Below, in pieces: positions 32,001 through 40,218 of a stretch of 40,218 bases of DNA. Numbering within the stretch: position 1 is the stretch's first letter; each line of letters opens with the position of its first letter. The notes beneath the pieces were generated by a model that was not told where the DNA came from, did not search any database, and saw only the letters and a list, made by a program, of their open reading frames with translations. The stretch lies in contig JBAZXY010000003.1 in assembly GCA_041659585.1 (NCBI GenBank), positions 1 through 40,218 on the forward strand. Direction: 5' to 3'. The position numbers and the translations under genes were made by a program. The stretch is from UBA8518 sp041659585. Lineage in GTDB: Bacteria > Patescibacteriota > Minisyncoccia > Moranbacterales > UBA2206.

Positions 32001-32036
32001 CGACTCTTCTGTCATTGCACAGGAGAGTCGTTATTA
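32001..32036 (+). terminator. Terminator after nadE and the 48-aa gene
   Basis: CGACTCT-CTGT (from 32001) pairs with ACAG-AGAGTCG (to 32030), with one mismatch, followed by TTATTAATTT. The T tract is weak, so readthrough to the HD gene is likely. Confidence 0.65.
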
Positions 32037-32056
32037 ATTTAAAAAAGGAGACAGGT

Positions 32057-32722
32057 ATGAAAAAAATAAGTTTTACCAAAAAAGAATTACAGGTGGTGTT
32101 CGAAAAAGATTTTTCTCCGGAAAAGTTGCTGCAATTTTTAGTCGCTGATTTTGGGGAAATATATGTTGCAGATGCCGGAGTGTGGGAAGGGTACACCATC
32201 GGCCAGCACACCCTCATGGTGCTGCGTCAATTTGAGCGTTATTTTGGCGCACAACCTTTGCCCGGCAATTTCGACATCGGTATGTTTCGTCTGATTTTAG
32301 CTTTACATGACACGGGCAAGCAGGAAGCCATTGCCCGCGGGGACAAAAATCAGCAGCACCGCTATACCGTCCAAATAATCGAGGCATTTTTTGATACGCT
32401 GGATTTTCCGGAAGCCAGCAAAAAGCTGGCCGTGGCGCTCATTGAAGAAGATGCTATCGGAAAATATATCAGAGGAAAGAATGATGTTTTCCGGACAGCT
32501 GGGCTGATAGAACAAGCGGCCGCAAAGGGCGGCATGTTTGTGCAAGATTTTCTGGAGCTGCTAATCATTTTTTATCGAGTGGATGCGGGCAGTTATACCG
32601 AGGATGCTGGTGGTTTCAAGTCCCTGGATCATCTTTTCGCCTTTGACCACAAAAAACCGGCTCTGGCGTTTGCTCCCGAAATCGCTATCAAGATGGAAAT
32701 CTTGCAAAAGCATATTATGTAG
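32057..32722 (+). CDS. HD-domain protein at the end of the NAD block
   Basis: A 221-residue helical protein with an HD-type metal site: His51 (TIGQHTLMV), His84-Asp85 (LALHDTGK) and His101 (NQQHRYT), plus a later Asp (YRVDAG). It would be a phosphohydrolase. It is unrelated in sequence to the HD protein at 19156. The substrate is unknown; a nucleotide, phosphorylated NAD precursor or phosphoester is possible given the neighbours, but that is inference. The start ATG 32057 follows AAAAAAGGAGACAGG. Confidence 0.7.
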   Translation: MKKISFTKKELQVVFEKDFSPEKLLQFLVADFGEIYVADAGVWEGYTIGQHTLMVLRQFERYFGAQPLPGNFDIGMFRLILALHDTGKQEAIARGDKNQQHRYTVQIIEAFFDTLDFPEASKKLAVALIEEDAIGKYIRGKNDVFRTAGLIEQAAAKGGMFVQDFLELLIIFYRVDAGSYTEDAGGFKSLDHLFAFDHKKPALAFAPEIAIKMEILQKHIM

Positions 32723-32744
32723 TAATAATTGCGAATTTAGGCAC

Positions 32745-32781
32745 AACTCTCTTGCAATATAATTTGTAGGAGAGTTTTTTA
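32745..32781 (+). terminator. Intrinsic terminator closing the NAD block
   Basis: AACTCTC (32745-32751) pairs with GAGAGTT (32770-32776), followed by TTTTTA. The 360-base gap to the next gene otherwise contains only the promoter at 32957. Confidence 0.7.
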
Positions 32782-32956
32782 TAGTAGGATTAATAGGAAA
32801 TAAGTGGTAACTAATTTGATTGTAGTTGCTGAATGAAATAATGGTGCATAGCTTAAAAAGATAAGTGCTGCACAGCAATAGGTGTTGCTAGGGAGTCACT
32901 TGATGAGGTAAAATATTGGGTTGTGTTTTTAGGGCATTAAATTGGGGTGTTTGCAG

Positions 32957-32985
32957 TTGACAGAATTTAGCAAAGATGGTATCCT
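32957..32985 (+). promoter_or_regulatory. Promoter for the coiled-coil/AAA gene group
   Basis: TTGACA (32957-32962), 17 bases, TATCCT (32980-32985), 97 bases before the start codon. Confidence 0.55.
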
Positions 32986-33082
32986 TTTACATTGCGATAA
33001 AAGTGTCGCATGAGGTTGTTCGTTGAAAATTTAAAACCTTAAATTTTCAGAAAATCACATCAACATTATTCGGAGGGATATT

Positions 33083-34516
33083 ATGACCGCAGCAACTCAG
33101 TATGTACAAACTACAGAAGCACCCAAGGAAGGCGTGGCAGGAGAAAAAGCAACTGTTTTTGATGTGGAGACAATGAATCCAGATGAGCTTAACGATCGTC
33201 TCAAGTTAGTCACGGTTGAAAGAATGCGCGAGTTACTGCAGAGGCAGTCGGCATTGCAAAAAGAAATCAATAATCTGGCTAAGAGCTTTGACAAGAATGC
33301 TCTTGATATGAAATTGGTTGATCTGCAAAATGTTAATGCAGAGATTGCCATACGTCAGGAGGATCTTGGTTCGATTACTGCATCTATTTCTGCCATTGCA
33401 GAGTCTTTTGAGATGCATAGTCAGTCAGCTTTTAAGGAAACATCGGAAGATATTGCGAAACGTGAACAAGCCAACGGGGGCCTGCGAACAGCGCAGGAAG
33501 ATCAAGCAAATAAAGTGGTTGCACGTGATGCGGCTAAGAAATCTTTTTGGCCTTTTGGTAAAGCAAAACGGATAGAGGCTGCAGAAGCAGACCTTATGCA
33601 ATCCAAAGAAGGTATTGAAAAAGCGGAAAGAGATATTATCGTGACAGAAGAACAGATACGGTTGGATGTACGCTCCCGCGTACATAACGCTCGTCTTGAT
33701 CAATCATACCTTGCAATTGCGGAGCTTGTCGGCAGTGCGTTGAAAGTTCTGAGTTCCGATATACAGGAGCTCAACGAAGGCATCGTTACTACGCAGGGCT
33801 CCTTGACGGATGCGATTGCCAAGCGTGCTTCTGTCTCGGAAGAGATGAAAGGCATGAAGGAGTCCGTTCAAAAGCTTGCGGATGATATTCTGGCAAAGAA
33901 GGCAGATATGAAAGATATGCCTGATCGTCTTGATCCAGCCTATCAAAAAATGAGTGTTGAAGTTGATAATCTTGAATTGAAGTGGAAAAGCAATAATGAT
34001 CGTTTGGCTCTGCTTGAAAACACTTTTTCAAATCTGGATATCGCTATCAAGAGCTATAAAGGCTCATTGGGCGCTATGCAGATGGCTGTTAAACTTGCGA
34101 ACAATGAAAACGAAAAGTTTCGTATTATCAAACGCAAGGCTCGTGATATTGGAAACAATATCACAATGTTGCTGAAGGCTGTAACTCGGGCCAGTGTGAA
34201 TGACGGTCTTGACCGAGGCGTGAATGCTATGGAAATCGCCGTGTTCAGAACAGCGAAGCAGGTGGCAGTTGCAAGCTCAGGACAGATAATTGAGATGGTG
34301 AAAAGAAATATTGAGGTTATGGACCAGCTTAATGGAATAGACACTACCGGTGATGCAGTTCTTGCGGAACAGTCAAAGGAATATGCGGAATCTGTAGAGA
34401 AAATGAGGAGGGGATATTCCAAAATAACCCCTAATATTCCAGGTATATCAGTCTTAGCCAAAGAGGAAGAGAAGTCTGGCCAACCGGTTGTAAAGGAAGA
34501 AGATGATGCTTTTTAA
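33083..34516 (+). CDS. Long coiled-coil protein, unknown family
   Basis: A 477-residue soluble, mostly helical protein. There is a heptad-like coiled coil at about 45-115, then a charged region with a FWPFGKAKR insert (about 160-168), another coiled coil at about 170-310 and a helical C-terminal domain (about 320-450) with IIKRKARDIGNNITMLLKAVTR. Signal peptide and membrane helix are absent; the ends look disordered. The layout recalls TelA-like toxic-anion-resistance proteins, but I see no definite TelA motif and do not assign it. CGGAGGGATATT precedes the ATG. A terminator separates it from the next gene, so it should be the most abundant product of the group. Confidence 0.7.
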   Translation: MTAATQYVQTTEAPKEGVAGEKATVFDVETMNPDELNDRLKLVTVERMRELLQRQSALQKEINNLAKSFDKNALDMKLVDLQNVNAEIAIRQEDLGSITASISAIAESFEMHSQSAFKETSEDIAKREQANGGLRTAQEDQANKVVARDAAKKSFWPFGKAKRIEAAEADLMQSKEGIEKAERDIIVTEEQIRLDVRSRVHNARLDQSYLAIAELVGSALKVLSSDIQELNEGIVTTQGSLTDAIAKRASVSEEMKGMKESVQKLADDILAKKADMKDMPDRLDPAYQKMSVEVDNLELKWKSNNDRLALLENTFSNLDIAIKSYKGSLGAMQMAVKLANNENEKFRIIKRKARDIGNNITMLLKAVTRASVNDGLDRGVNAMEIAVFRTAKQVAVASSGQIIEMVKRNIEVMDQLNGIDTTGDAVLAEQSKEYAESVEKMRRGYSKITPNIPGISVLAKEEEKSGQPVVKEEDDAF

Positions 34517-34542
34517 TTTCAACAGTTGACTGATAGGCTATT

Positions 34543-34577
34543 GTGGCAACAACCCATTTTGGTTGTTGCCACTTTTT
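34543..34577 (+). terminator. Intercistronic terminator after the coiled-coil gene
   Basis: Perfect 12-bp stem GTGGCAACAACC (34543-34554) with GGTTGTTGCCAC (34561-34572), then TTTTT. No promoter was found before the next gene at 34608, so partial readthrough is implied. Confidence 0.85.
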
Positions 34578-34607
34578 AATCCCATTACCAATATTAAGGA
34601 GGACGAC

Positions 34608-35666
34608 ATGCCCACGGCTGATACGAGTACGATTATATCCGGACAACGTAATTTGAAGAAATATATTGCGTGCGTTCAGCAGGAGATTGATGTTTGGGAT
34701 GCGTTCTTCCGTTCAAGAAAATTTGATTGGATGTCAAATAAACAACTTGAATCGTGGTTAGATAGCTTTCGCATATCAATTAATGCACTGGAGGGAAATT
34801 ATGTCTTTGACAGTGGTCTTTCACTGGATATTGTTGCAAATTCTTCTGGTTTTCCAAAAAACTATCATATCGATGAAGTAGCGGAGCAATGGAAATCATT
34901 ACAGATTTCCGGATACAACAAATCTATCACTAAACTGAAGAAAGCATTCATTGACCAGATTTTTTCTGCAAGAAGGATAAATAGTCCATTATTGGAGGAG
35001 ATATCAAAAGCATATGTTGAGAAAACACTCAGTGTGTCTGAACCCATGCATTTATATCGGTTTAATTTTATTGAGCCGTGTAATGCGCCGAACGGGCGAA
35101 AGGCTTTTTTGTGCGAATGGAGTCAATATACCATCCAGTCTATTCTCGTAACATATACTATGTTATTTGAGTCGGCTGATGACTGGGAAGCTGATGATGT
35201 TAATATGAAAATATTATCTCAGGTTCTTCGGAACGAAACAGACATGCTTACAAAGTTGGATGAATTAGCAGCAGATATTGATTTTTCTAATGCTAAGATA
35301 TTCCCAAAATGGATTGGAAGAATAATCGTAGGTCCATTGTTTATATCGCATCTGACACAAGACAAGCATGAATTACAAGATGCTTTGAATGCAATGGCTG
35401 ACAAGGATGAACATGTCTGTGCCTCGCGGATTATTTATGAATATGTCCTTTCCAGAGAAGAATCAAGTGTGATGTCCATCAAAGATCCAAATGGCGTTGA
35501 GCATGAATTTATGCAAAAATTTGCCGTAAGGAGTGATGGTGAATATCGCGAACGAGGTGTTACGTATTTTGAGAAGTTTCTTTTTGCTCCACATCTTGTT
35601 ATGCAATTACTGGATGGGGAGTATCGCAAAGAAATCGGTCATCAACTTATAGGAACAGGAGAGTAA
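34608..35666 (+). CDS. Hypothetical protein partnered with the AAA+ ATPase
   Basis: A 352-residue soluble, mainly helical protein that I do not recognise. It opens with a helical region (NLKKYIACVQQEIDVWDAFF) and has no catalytic or metal-binding pattern, membrane segment or signal peptide. The start ATG 34608 follows AAGGAGGACGAC. It ends only five bases before the AAA+ gene, so the two are translationally coupled and probably work together, perhaps as adaptor and motor. That role is inferred from position alone. Confidence 0.75.
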   Translation: MPTADTSTIISGQRNLKKYIACVQQEIDVWDAFFRSRKFDWMSNKQLESWLDSFRISINALEGNYVFDSGLSLDIVANSSGFPKNYHIDEVAEQWKSLQISGYNKSITKLKKAFIDQIFSARRINSPLLEEISKAYVEKTLSVSEPMHLYRFNFIEPCNAPNGRKAFLCEWSQYTIQSILVTYTMLFESADDWEADDVNMKILSQVLRNETDMLTKLDELAADIDFSNAKIFPKWIGRIIVGPLFISHLTQDKHELQDALNAMADKDEHVCASRIIYEYVLSREESSVMSIKDPNGVEHEFMQKFAVRSDGEYRERGVTYFEKFLFAPHLVMQLLDGEYRKEIGHQLIGTGE

Positions 35667-35671
35667 ACACC

Positions 35672-37591
35672 ATGAAAGGTACTAGTGCTATTTCAATAAC
35701 TGAAAAAGAGTTGCGTGAAAAATTGAAGGATGCTCAACCCATCCTCAAGGAGGCAACATTCACAGTAAAAGTCGGTGATGAATCGTCTACACCAACTCTG
35801 CTACAGAGTAGTCCTGGTGGACAGGAAGAAGAGCAGTCCATCAGTGTGTGGAAGTTGATTCATGATATTAATTCTGAGGATGATTTGTTAAGTGATATGC
35901 GATCACACGCATTATTGACAATTCGTCGCGGGATACAGATAGGGCTTCATATATCTAGCGCATATGGTGCGCGTGCTGGCATACCTGACTCAAACAGGGA
36001 AACGGGCACGCAAGCGCAGATAACGGAAATCAGTGAGAAGAAACAGACAGCCGCGGCGATAGCACTGTTTTCCATGACGCGCTACATAATGTGGAATATG
36101 CAATCAGTCCTTGACAATAATGCGTTTCTCGATAATGTAAACATCGTGATAGACGAAGTCGAGCTTTCTCGAACTGTACCTGCCATTAAAGGCGCTGTAT
36201 TTTTTCTCGGAAAAAATATTGAGTCTCAGGTTGGAAAGGATGATGCTCGATTGGCCGCTGTTGTTTATAAATATGCGGAGGTCTTGCAAGATGATATCTT
36301 AAACAGGATGGATTCTTTCAAACATACCAGTGTCTTCACAGATGTTACGTATCAACTTGAAGAGACTGACTTCGTGATTGCGGGATTTGAAGAAATGACA
36401 CTGTCTCAGAATACAGTGGAGGTTAAGGAGGTTTATCCGGCGGATGTCATAGGCAGTTCAAAGGCCGTGGCGGAGGTGGAGGATGCTGTAAGTAAACTTT
36501 TCTTGTATGACTTTGAGACACAAACTCATCCAATCAAAGACCTGGGAGGAATTCAGTCGCCCATGTTACTTTCAGGACCTCCCGGTAATGGTAAAACATT
36601 ACTTCTTTCGTTGGCAAGAACCCTTGCGCGAGATTATGCTGCGGCATCGGGATTGCCCTTTCGTGACTTAGTGGTACCGAATATGGTATCCAAGATGCAA
36701 GGTGAGTCATCGGATTTGGCAAAGGCCTTTCTGCAAAAGTTACTTGATCCACGGACTATTAATCTGGGTATCGGTGACGAATTCGAAGCGGTGATGCCCA
36801 ATCATGGCTCTGATGACGTATCGGAGGGAGACAAAAAGGTTGCAGTGGAATTTTTGAAGGGCTTGAGTGGTGTGAGTAGCGTGGATAGGATGAATTTCCT
36901 CTTTATGGCGGCGACAAATTTTCCTGAAAATATTGACCCAGCTTTTATGAACAGGGTTAAATCCAGGAATTATATTGCCGGGGCAGAAACAATGCAGGAT
37001 TATATTCGTTTTATAGTGATGAATTTGCGGAAGCTTAACCAGCGTTACCCTAATCTGATCAATCTGACAGGGGTTGATTGGAACATGGATCTGCGGTCTT
37101 CTCGCATGGCAGATGATATGCAGGTGCTTGTCGATCCGAGAATGGGTGTGGCAGATATCCAGGCGAAAGCACTGGAGCACTATGCTCCTGATGATATCCG
37201 TTTTTTCGCACTTTTTTTTCACATGATGAAGTCGCGTCAAAAGACATTTTCTTTGCGGGATTGTGATAACGCCATCGGTGGTGCCAAGGCGCATTTGGCT
37301 GGTTTTAAAGTTCCCTTGGAATGGATTACTGAACAGCGGCATTATATTGTTCAGCCATCGGAAGTTAAGACCGGGTTAGTTACCGATTTGGCAAAGGATT
37401 ATGTGGCTACCAGCGGCATCAATTTTGTACAGATATTCACCCAAAAGATCATGTATTATGCAGAGGAGGCATTGCGCATGGCAGAAGTAAAACAACAACG
37501 CGAGATTGAAGAATATGCTGAGAAACGGCTTGTTAACTATTTGGGCGAGGAAGCGTTTAAAAAGAAGCTTGGCCTTTTGGCGGATAGCTGA
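35672..37591 (+). CDS. AAA+ ATPase with large N-terminal region
   Basis: A 639-residue protein. The AAA+ core (about 255-445) has Walker A GPPGNGKT (302-309), Walker B ending in GIGDE (366-370), sensor-1 Asn416 in AATNFPENIDPAF and arginine-finger candidates Arg428/Arg432. The N-terminal ~250 residues are mostly helical and acidic, unlike known AAA+ partners. After the core comes a helical region (about 445-560) and a charged helical tail (QQREIEEYAEKRLVNYLG). Such ATPases remodel proteins or complexes; the substrate here may be the coiled-coil protein or the 352-aa protein, which is inference. AGGAGAG lies eight bases before the ATG. Confidence 0.85.
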   Translation: MKGTSAISITEKELREKLKDAQPILKEATFTVKVGDESSTPTLLQSSPGGQEEEQSISVWKLIHDINSEDDLLSDMRSHALLTIRRGIQIGLHISSAYGARAGIPDSNRETGTQAQITEISEKKQTAAAIALFSMTRYIMWNMQSVLDNNAFLDNVNIVIDEVELSRTVPAIKGAVFFLGKNIESQVGKDDARLAAVVYKYAEVLQDDILNRMDSFKHTSVFTDVTYQLEETDFVIAGFEEMTLSQNTVEVKEVYPADVIGSSKAVAEVEDAVSKLFLYDFETQTHPIKDLGGIQSPMLLSGPPGNGKTLLLSLARTLARDYAAASGLPFRDLVVPNMVSKMQGESSDLAKAFLQKLLDPRTINLGIGDEFEAVMPNHGSDDVSEGDKKVAVEFLKGLSGVSSVDRMNFLFMAATNFPENIDPAFMNRVKSRNYIAGAETMQDYIRFIVMNLRKLNQRYPNLINLTGVDWNMDLRSSRMADDMQVLVDPRMGVADIQAKALEHYAPDDIRFFALFFHMMKSRQKTFSLRDCDNAIGGAKAHLAGFKVPLEWITEQRHYIVQPSEVKTGLVTDLAKDYVATSGINFVQIFTQKIMYYAEEALRMAEVKQQREIEEYAEKRLVNYLGEEAFKKKLGLLADS

Positions 37592-37600
37592 TTAGCAGGC

Positions 37601-37643
37601 AAGGCGTGTATGGATATATCTGTATCCATACACGCCTTTTTAT
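37601..37643 (+). terminator. Strong terminator after the AAA+ gene
   Basis: Perfect 16-bp stem (37601-37616 with 37623-37638, AAGGCGTGTATGGATA arm) followed by TTTATTT. Confidence 0.92.
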
Positions 37644-37672
37644 TTGACAAAATATGGATTATTCCTTATGAT
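37644..37672 (+). promoter_or_regulatory. Promoter for the 416-aa gene
   Basis: TTGACA (37644-37649), 17 bases, TATGAT (37667-37672), directly behind the terminator. Confidence 0.65.
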
Positions 37673-37752
37673 AGTACATCAACAATAAGTTGTTGAAGCG
37701 TATTTTAACGGAGACATGTCCTTTGAAAATATATGCAAAAAAAGGGGGTTTT

Positions 37753-39003
37753 ATGAGAAAGATACACGAATTGATTCTCCGTGGCGGGGGATTGATACCA
37801 ATTGACGAACCAGAAATGGTGCGTCGATACAATGCTTGTTTGATTGATATGGGACTCAGACCTACGGAACTGAAAAGATTTCATATCGATTGCATGGGCT
37901 GGAGTCCTGAAATTGCTGAAGAGAAGGGGGATAATAGCTATCTCTCTTATAGTGAAGCCAATCCTTTGGCTATTATTTTAATGCCAAAACAGCGCTATGC
38001 ACCTATTTATTTCCCGTTTCATTCGTTTGATTGGGCCTTGATGAAGCAATGGTTTGATATGCACACGCTGCAGATTGTGGAAATAACGAAAAGTAGTGGT
38101 ATCTGGCTGGATATTGATCAAGAGGTAGAGACATATCAAGACTTGAGAGATTTGCTTATGGTGGATGGGGTGATTGTGCGGGCAAATACGCCATCACGAA
38201 TAATGCAAGAGTCAGCGCAGCAAAGGGAACTTGTGCGCAACATTATGCAAGAAAGAGATATTATAATGATTGAGGACCTTGCATTGAGTTTGGCTGAGTC
38301 TGCAAAAAGTATCGGCGATATGCGATATCGGCAAGTAGTAATCGGCGATATGCAATTCTCAGACGTGTCTATTTTTTACACGCGTGCATTTGGAGGTTCA
38401 TTTGTCTTTTGTGGCGTAGGGCTGCGAGGGGATGATAATCATTTTGTGCTCAACAAAAATACTGCTTGGCGGGCAAAGGGCGTCGATTCGATTATTGATA
38501 GAAATATTTTTGCAAGGTTGGAGAAGCTGGGCCTTATTGATTATGAGGTTGGCTGGTGGAAGAATGAAATACATCAACTAAAGATCATGCGGGATTCATT
38601 CTTAATGGAGGTCTTGGATGTTAAATTTCCCGAGGTTGCTTTTTATGAGTTGAATTCGGCGAAGCAAAAGGGATTGATTCAGGATGTTTCTGAAGAGTTG
38701 CCGGTTGAATATTTTGAACTTAAATATTTAATCAAGACCTTGGAAAAAGGAGAAATTCCAAAAAAAATAGACGATTGTATCCGACCATTTCTAGCCCATC
38801 CTTCCAGCAAGACAAACGCCTTAGCCGCGGAAGTGCTATGGCATGTACTTACTCTGGTATGTGACGGACGGCAAATCGTTCATTTATATCGGTATGACAA
38901 AGATGATTTTTTTGTAGCATATGATAGTTGGAAGACACCGCGACAGAAGTGGGCGAGAAAGATGATTGAAGAGTATTATCAATATCGACTAATGAAAATA
39001 TGA
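37753..39003 (+). CDS. Hypothetical 416-aa protein
   Basis: A soluble mixed alpha/beta protein of no family I know. The start is ATG 37753 after AAAGGGGG; the frame is open from a TTG at 37690 but without a site. Notable parts: N-terminal LRGGGLIPIDEPEMVRRYNA, a hydrophobic beta segment ANPLAIILMPKQ, a central helical part, and a C-terminal DGRQIVHLYRYDKDDFFVAYDSW segment. No signal peptide, membrane helix or catalytic pattern. It has its own promoter, after the AAA+ gene's terminator, and faces the same way, so association with the ATPase group is possible but weaker. Confidence 0.7.
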   Translation: MRKIHELILRGGGLIPIDEPEMVRRYNACLIDMGLRPTELKRFHIDCMGWSPEIAEEKGDNSYLSYSEANPLAIILMPKQRYAPIYFPFHSFDWALMKQWFDMHTLQIVEITKSSGIWLDIDQEVETYQDLRDLLMVDGVIVRANTPSRIMQESAQQRELVRNIMQERDIIMIEDLALSLAESAKSIGDMRYRQVVIGDMQFSDVSIFYTRAFGGSFVFCGVGLRGDDNHFVLNKNTAWRAKGVDSIIDRNIFARLEKLGLIDYEVGWWKNEIHQLKIMRDSFLMEVLDVKFPEVAFYELNSAKQKGLIQDVSEELPVEYFELKYLIKTLEKGEIPKKIDDCIRPFLAHPSSKTNALAAEVLWHVLTLVCDGRQIVHLYRYDKDDFFVAYDSWKTPRQKWARKMIEEYYQYRLMKI

Positions 39004-39018
39004 TAAAAAAGGAGGTAT

Positions 39019-39046
39019 TTGATTTATTCTTCGGTAATGGTATGAT
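39019..39046 (+). promoter_or_regulatory. Possible promoter for the small membrane protein
   Basis: TTGATT (39019-39024), 16 bases, TATGAT (39041-39046). A free AAAAAAGGAGGT just upstream (39005-39016) has no reading frame of useful length behind it. Confidence 0.4.
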
Positions 39047-39111
39047 TTAGGAAAAGAATTCACAGTAATGATGCTGTGGAGCACATAAAAAAAGAGTGCA
39101 AGGAGGATATG

Positions 39112-39450
39112 ATGGGATTACTATTCAGGCCAAGTGAGATTATGGGGACATTGCTGTTGCTGGTGGTGCTGTTGCTGCTGGTGGCTAAGAATACTGAATC
39201 AGGAAAAAAATGGCTCATCGAGAGGTTTGGTGAAGAATGGAGCAATAAAGCCATCATCCAATTTTTTGGTTGGCCTATGGTGATTGTGGTGCCAATGATG
39301 TTCCTTCCGGACCAGTTTCGGATGGATGTCGTGGAAGCGGGAATTGCTTTCGTAGTCTTCTTAATCTGGAGGTCCTGGAGAAAGAAGGGGAGGGTAGATA
39401 ATTCAACTGAGGGATCTGCGCCTAAAGAGGGAACAGAAACCGTGAAATAG
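39112..39450 (+). CDS. Small membrane protein
   Basis: About 112 residues with three hydrophobic segments (about 9-26, 54-70 and 76-91) and a charged, probably cytoplasmic tail (RRKKGR then acidic residues). AAGGAGG lies five bases before ATG 39112 and two before ATG 39109, so the second Met is the better start. Family unknown. It lies between the 416-aa gene and another membrane-protein gene, with a terminator directly after it. Confidence 0.6.
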   Translation: MGLLFRPSEIMGTLLLLVVLLLLVAKNTESGKKWLIERFGEEWSNKAIIQFFGWPMVIVVPMMFLPDQFRMDVVEAGIAFVVFLIWRSWRKKGRVDNSTEGSAPKEGTETVK

Positions 39451-39476
39451 CAATTTTACGCACTGGCCAGTATGCA

Positions 39477-39515
39477 CGGGGTGTTTTGATTAGATAATCA
39501 GAACACCCCGTTTTT
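39477..39515 (+). terminator. Intrinsic terminator after the small membrane protein
   Basis: CGGGGTGTT (from 39477) pairs with AACACCCCG (to 39510), with inner TGATT/AATCA, then TTTTTA. Confidence 0.88.
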
Positions 39516-39517
39516 AT

Positions 39518-39546
39518 TTGACAAAAAAGAACAAATCAGGTATTCT
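39518..39546 (+). promoter_or_regulatory. Promoter for the last, truncated gene
   Basis: TTGACA (39518-39523), 17 bases, TATTCT (39541-39546). Confidence 0.6.
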
Positions 39547-39634
39547 AATATGTTGTTCAAAAAGGAACACGTGTACCTTAAAAGCAGGTTAATAGTCTGT
39601 ATAAATTAAAATTCTACGCTTGGAGGTGGTTGGA

Positions 39635-40218
39635 ATGAATGAAAAGGATGATGTAATGGTAGATACAAAAAGACATTTTGTATGGCGACTGTTGCTCGGG
39701 ATGGGCATGCTGTTCTTTAAAAGCATAGCGAGCTTTTTTAGGGCAATCTATGGCGTATCAGCAGCTGCAGGCATGCAATATGTACAATTGGTTCAAAAAG
39801 TTGTTCAAAGCAGAAAAGCACTGCTGACAAAAGCAATCGCAAATCTGCTGTACATTTTTACACCAATTGCGTTTATGCTTGCTCCGGCTGGTTTGGTGGT
39901 GTTTGTGGTTGCCCTATTTGTTGTTGTGGATCAAACGCTTATCTATGACGAATCGGTAGCGACAGAATTTTCAGATCCAGCAAACAATAAGCTGGATGTG
40001 GGAGCCAAAGGCGCACTCCTTTTCAAAGCATCACATCATCAGTTGGAAGAAATGCTGAATCGTTTCCCGTATTGGAGTGCTAATGATCCAGCAGTGTACC
40101 CTCAAGGTTGGTGGGACAATTCAAAAAACACCCAGCGAGGTGTGTGGTGGGCAACTTCTCAGTTGGCTGAAATTTTATCCACTCGCATCACTCGATATGG
40201 CACTGGTCAGCCAGAAAA
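39635..40218 (+). CDS. Membrane protein resembling DUF2333, 3' end cut off
   Basis: The frame is open from ATG 39635 (TGGAGGTGG upstream) to the window edge, at least 194 residues. A membrane helix is likely at about residues 72-95 (FTPIAFMLAPAGLVVFVVALFVVV), with a less hydrophobic segment near 17-45, so most of the C-terminal part would be on the outer face. The later segment (YPQGWWDNSKNTQRGVWWATSQLAEILSTRITR) recalls the LDNMPxWEFGV region of DUF2333 proteins of Proteobacteria, a family of unknown function; this comparison is from memory. The gene continues beyond the window. Confidence 0.55.
   Translation, partial: MNEKDDVMVDTKRHFVWRLLLGMGMLFFKSIASFFRAIYGVSAAAGMQYVQLVQKVVQSRKALLTKAIANLLYIFTPIAFMLAPAGLVVFVVALFVVVDQTLIYDESVATEFSDPANNKLDVGAKGALLFKASHHQLEEMLNRFPYWSANDPAVYPQGWWDNSKNTQRGVWWATSQLAEILSTRITRYGTGQPE

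Overview
The window looks like one chromosomal contig from a bacterium using the standard genetic code: TGA is used as a stop (for example at the end of purM). Nearly every gene has a strong Shine-Dalgarno sequence (AGGAGG type), and promoters of the TTGACA-N17-TATAAT type are common. The two TrmB-type regulators, the many small proteins of unknown family and the compact layout would fit a larger-genome member of the Candidate Phyla Radiation (Patescibacteria, Parcubacteria-like). That placement is inference: no rRNA or other phylogenetic marker is present. No tRNA, rRNA, CRISPR array, insertion sequence or prophage block was seen.

Left part (1-8.8 kb): the start of a minus-strand acyltransferase-3 gene, a secreted trypsin-fold protease, then a purine-synthesis cluster purM, purN, purL, a small unknown gene, and a purH reduced to its IMP-cyclohydrolase half. 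Most of these genes are separated by strong intrinsic terminators. From 9 to 13.4 kb lies an accessory stretch: two proteins sharing a C-terminal domain and a GPCxICG metal-site motif, two further small unknown proteins, a TrmB-type regulator and a divergent Mu-Gam-like DNA-end-binding protein.

Middle part (13.6-21.8 kb): an M3 oligoendopeptidase; a three-gene operon with a Gly-rich secreted or membrane-anchored protein, a possible DUF2491 protein and a PspA-like coiled-coil protein; a rhomboid protease; a minus-strand operon with a CoaD-like nucleotidyltransferase fused to a dephospho-CoA-kinase-like P-loop domain plus an HD phosphohydrolase; and a second TrmB-type regulator.

The main system (21.8-32.8 kb) is an NAD salvage regulon. 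It starts with nrtR, whose Nudix box has lost its catalytic residues, and continues with pncA, a vWA / PP2C phosphatase / Ser-Thr kinase triad, nadD, a 65-aa protein, pncB, nadK, nadE, a 48-aa protein and an HD-domain protein. Four operator-like palindromes (TAGTGT-N7-ACACTA type, containing GT-N7-AC) lie at the nrtR promoter, the pncA promoter, the promoter after nadD, and just upstream of pncB, so the whole block, including the phospho-signalling triad, is probably under NrtR control. The pncA leader also carries mutually exclusive terminator and antiterminator pairings, and just upstream of its promoter is a 162-bp long imperfect palindrome.

Right part (32.9-40.2 kb): a group of six poorly characterised genes around an AAA+ ATPase: a long coiled-coil protein, an unknown protein, the ATPase, another unknown protein, a small membrane protein, and a truncated membrane protein resembling DUF2333.
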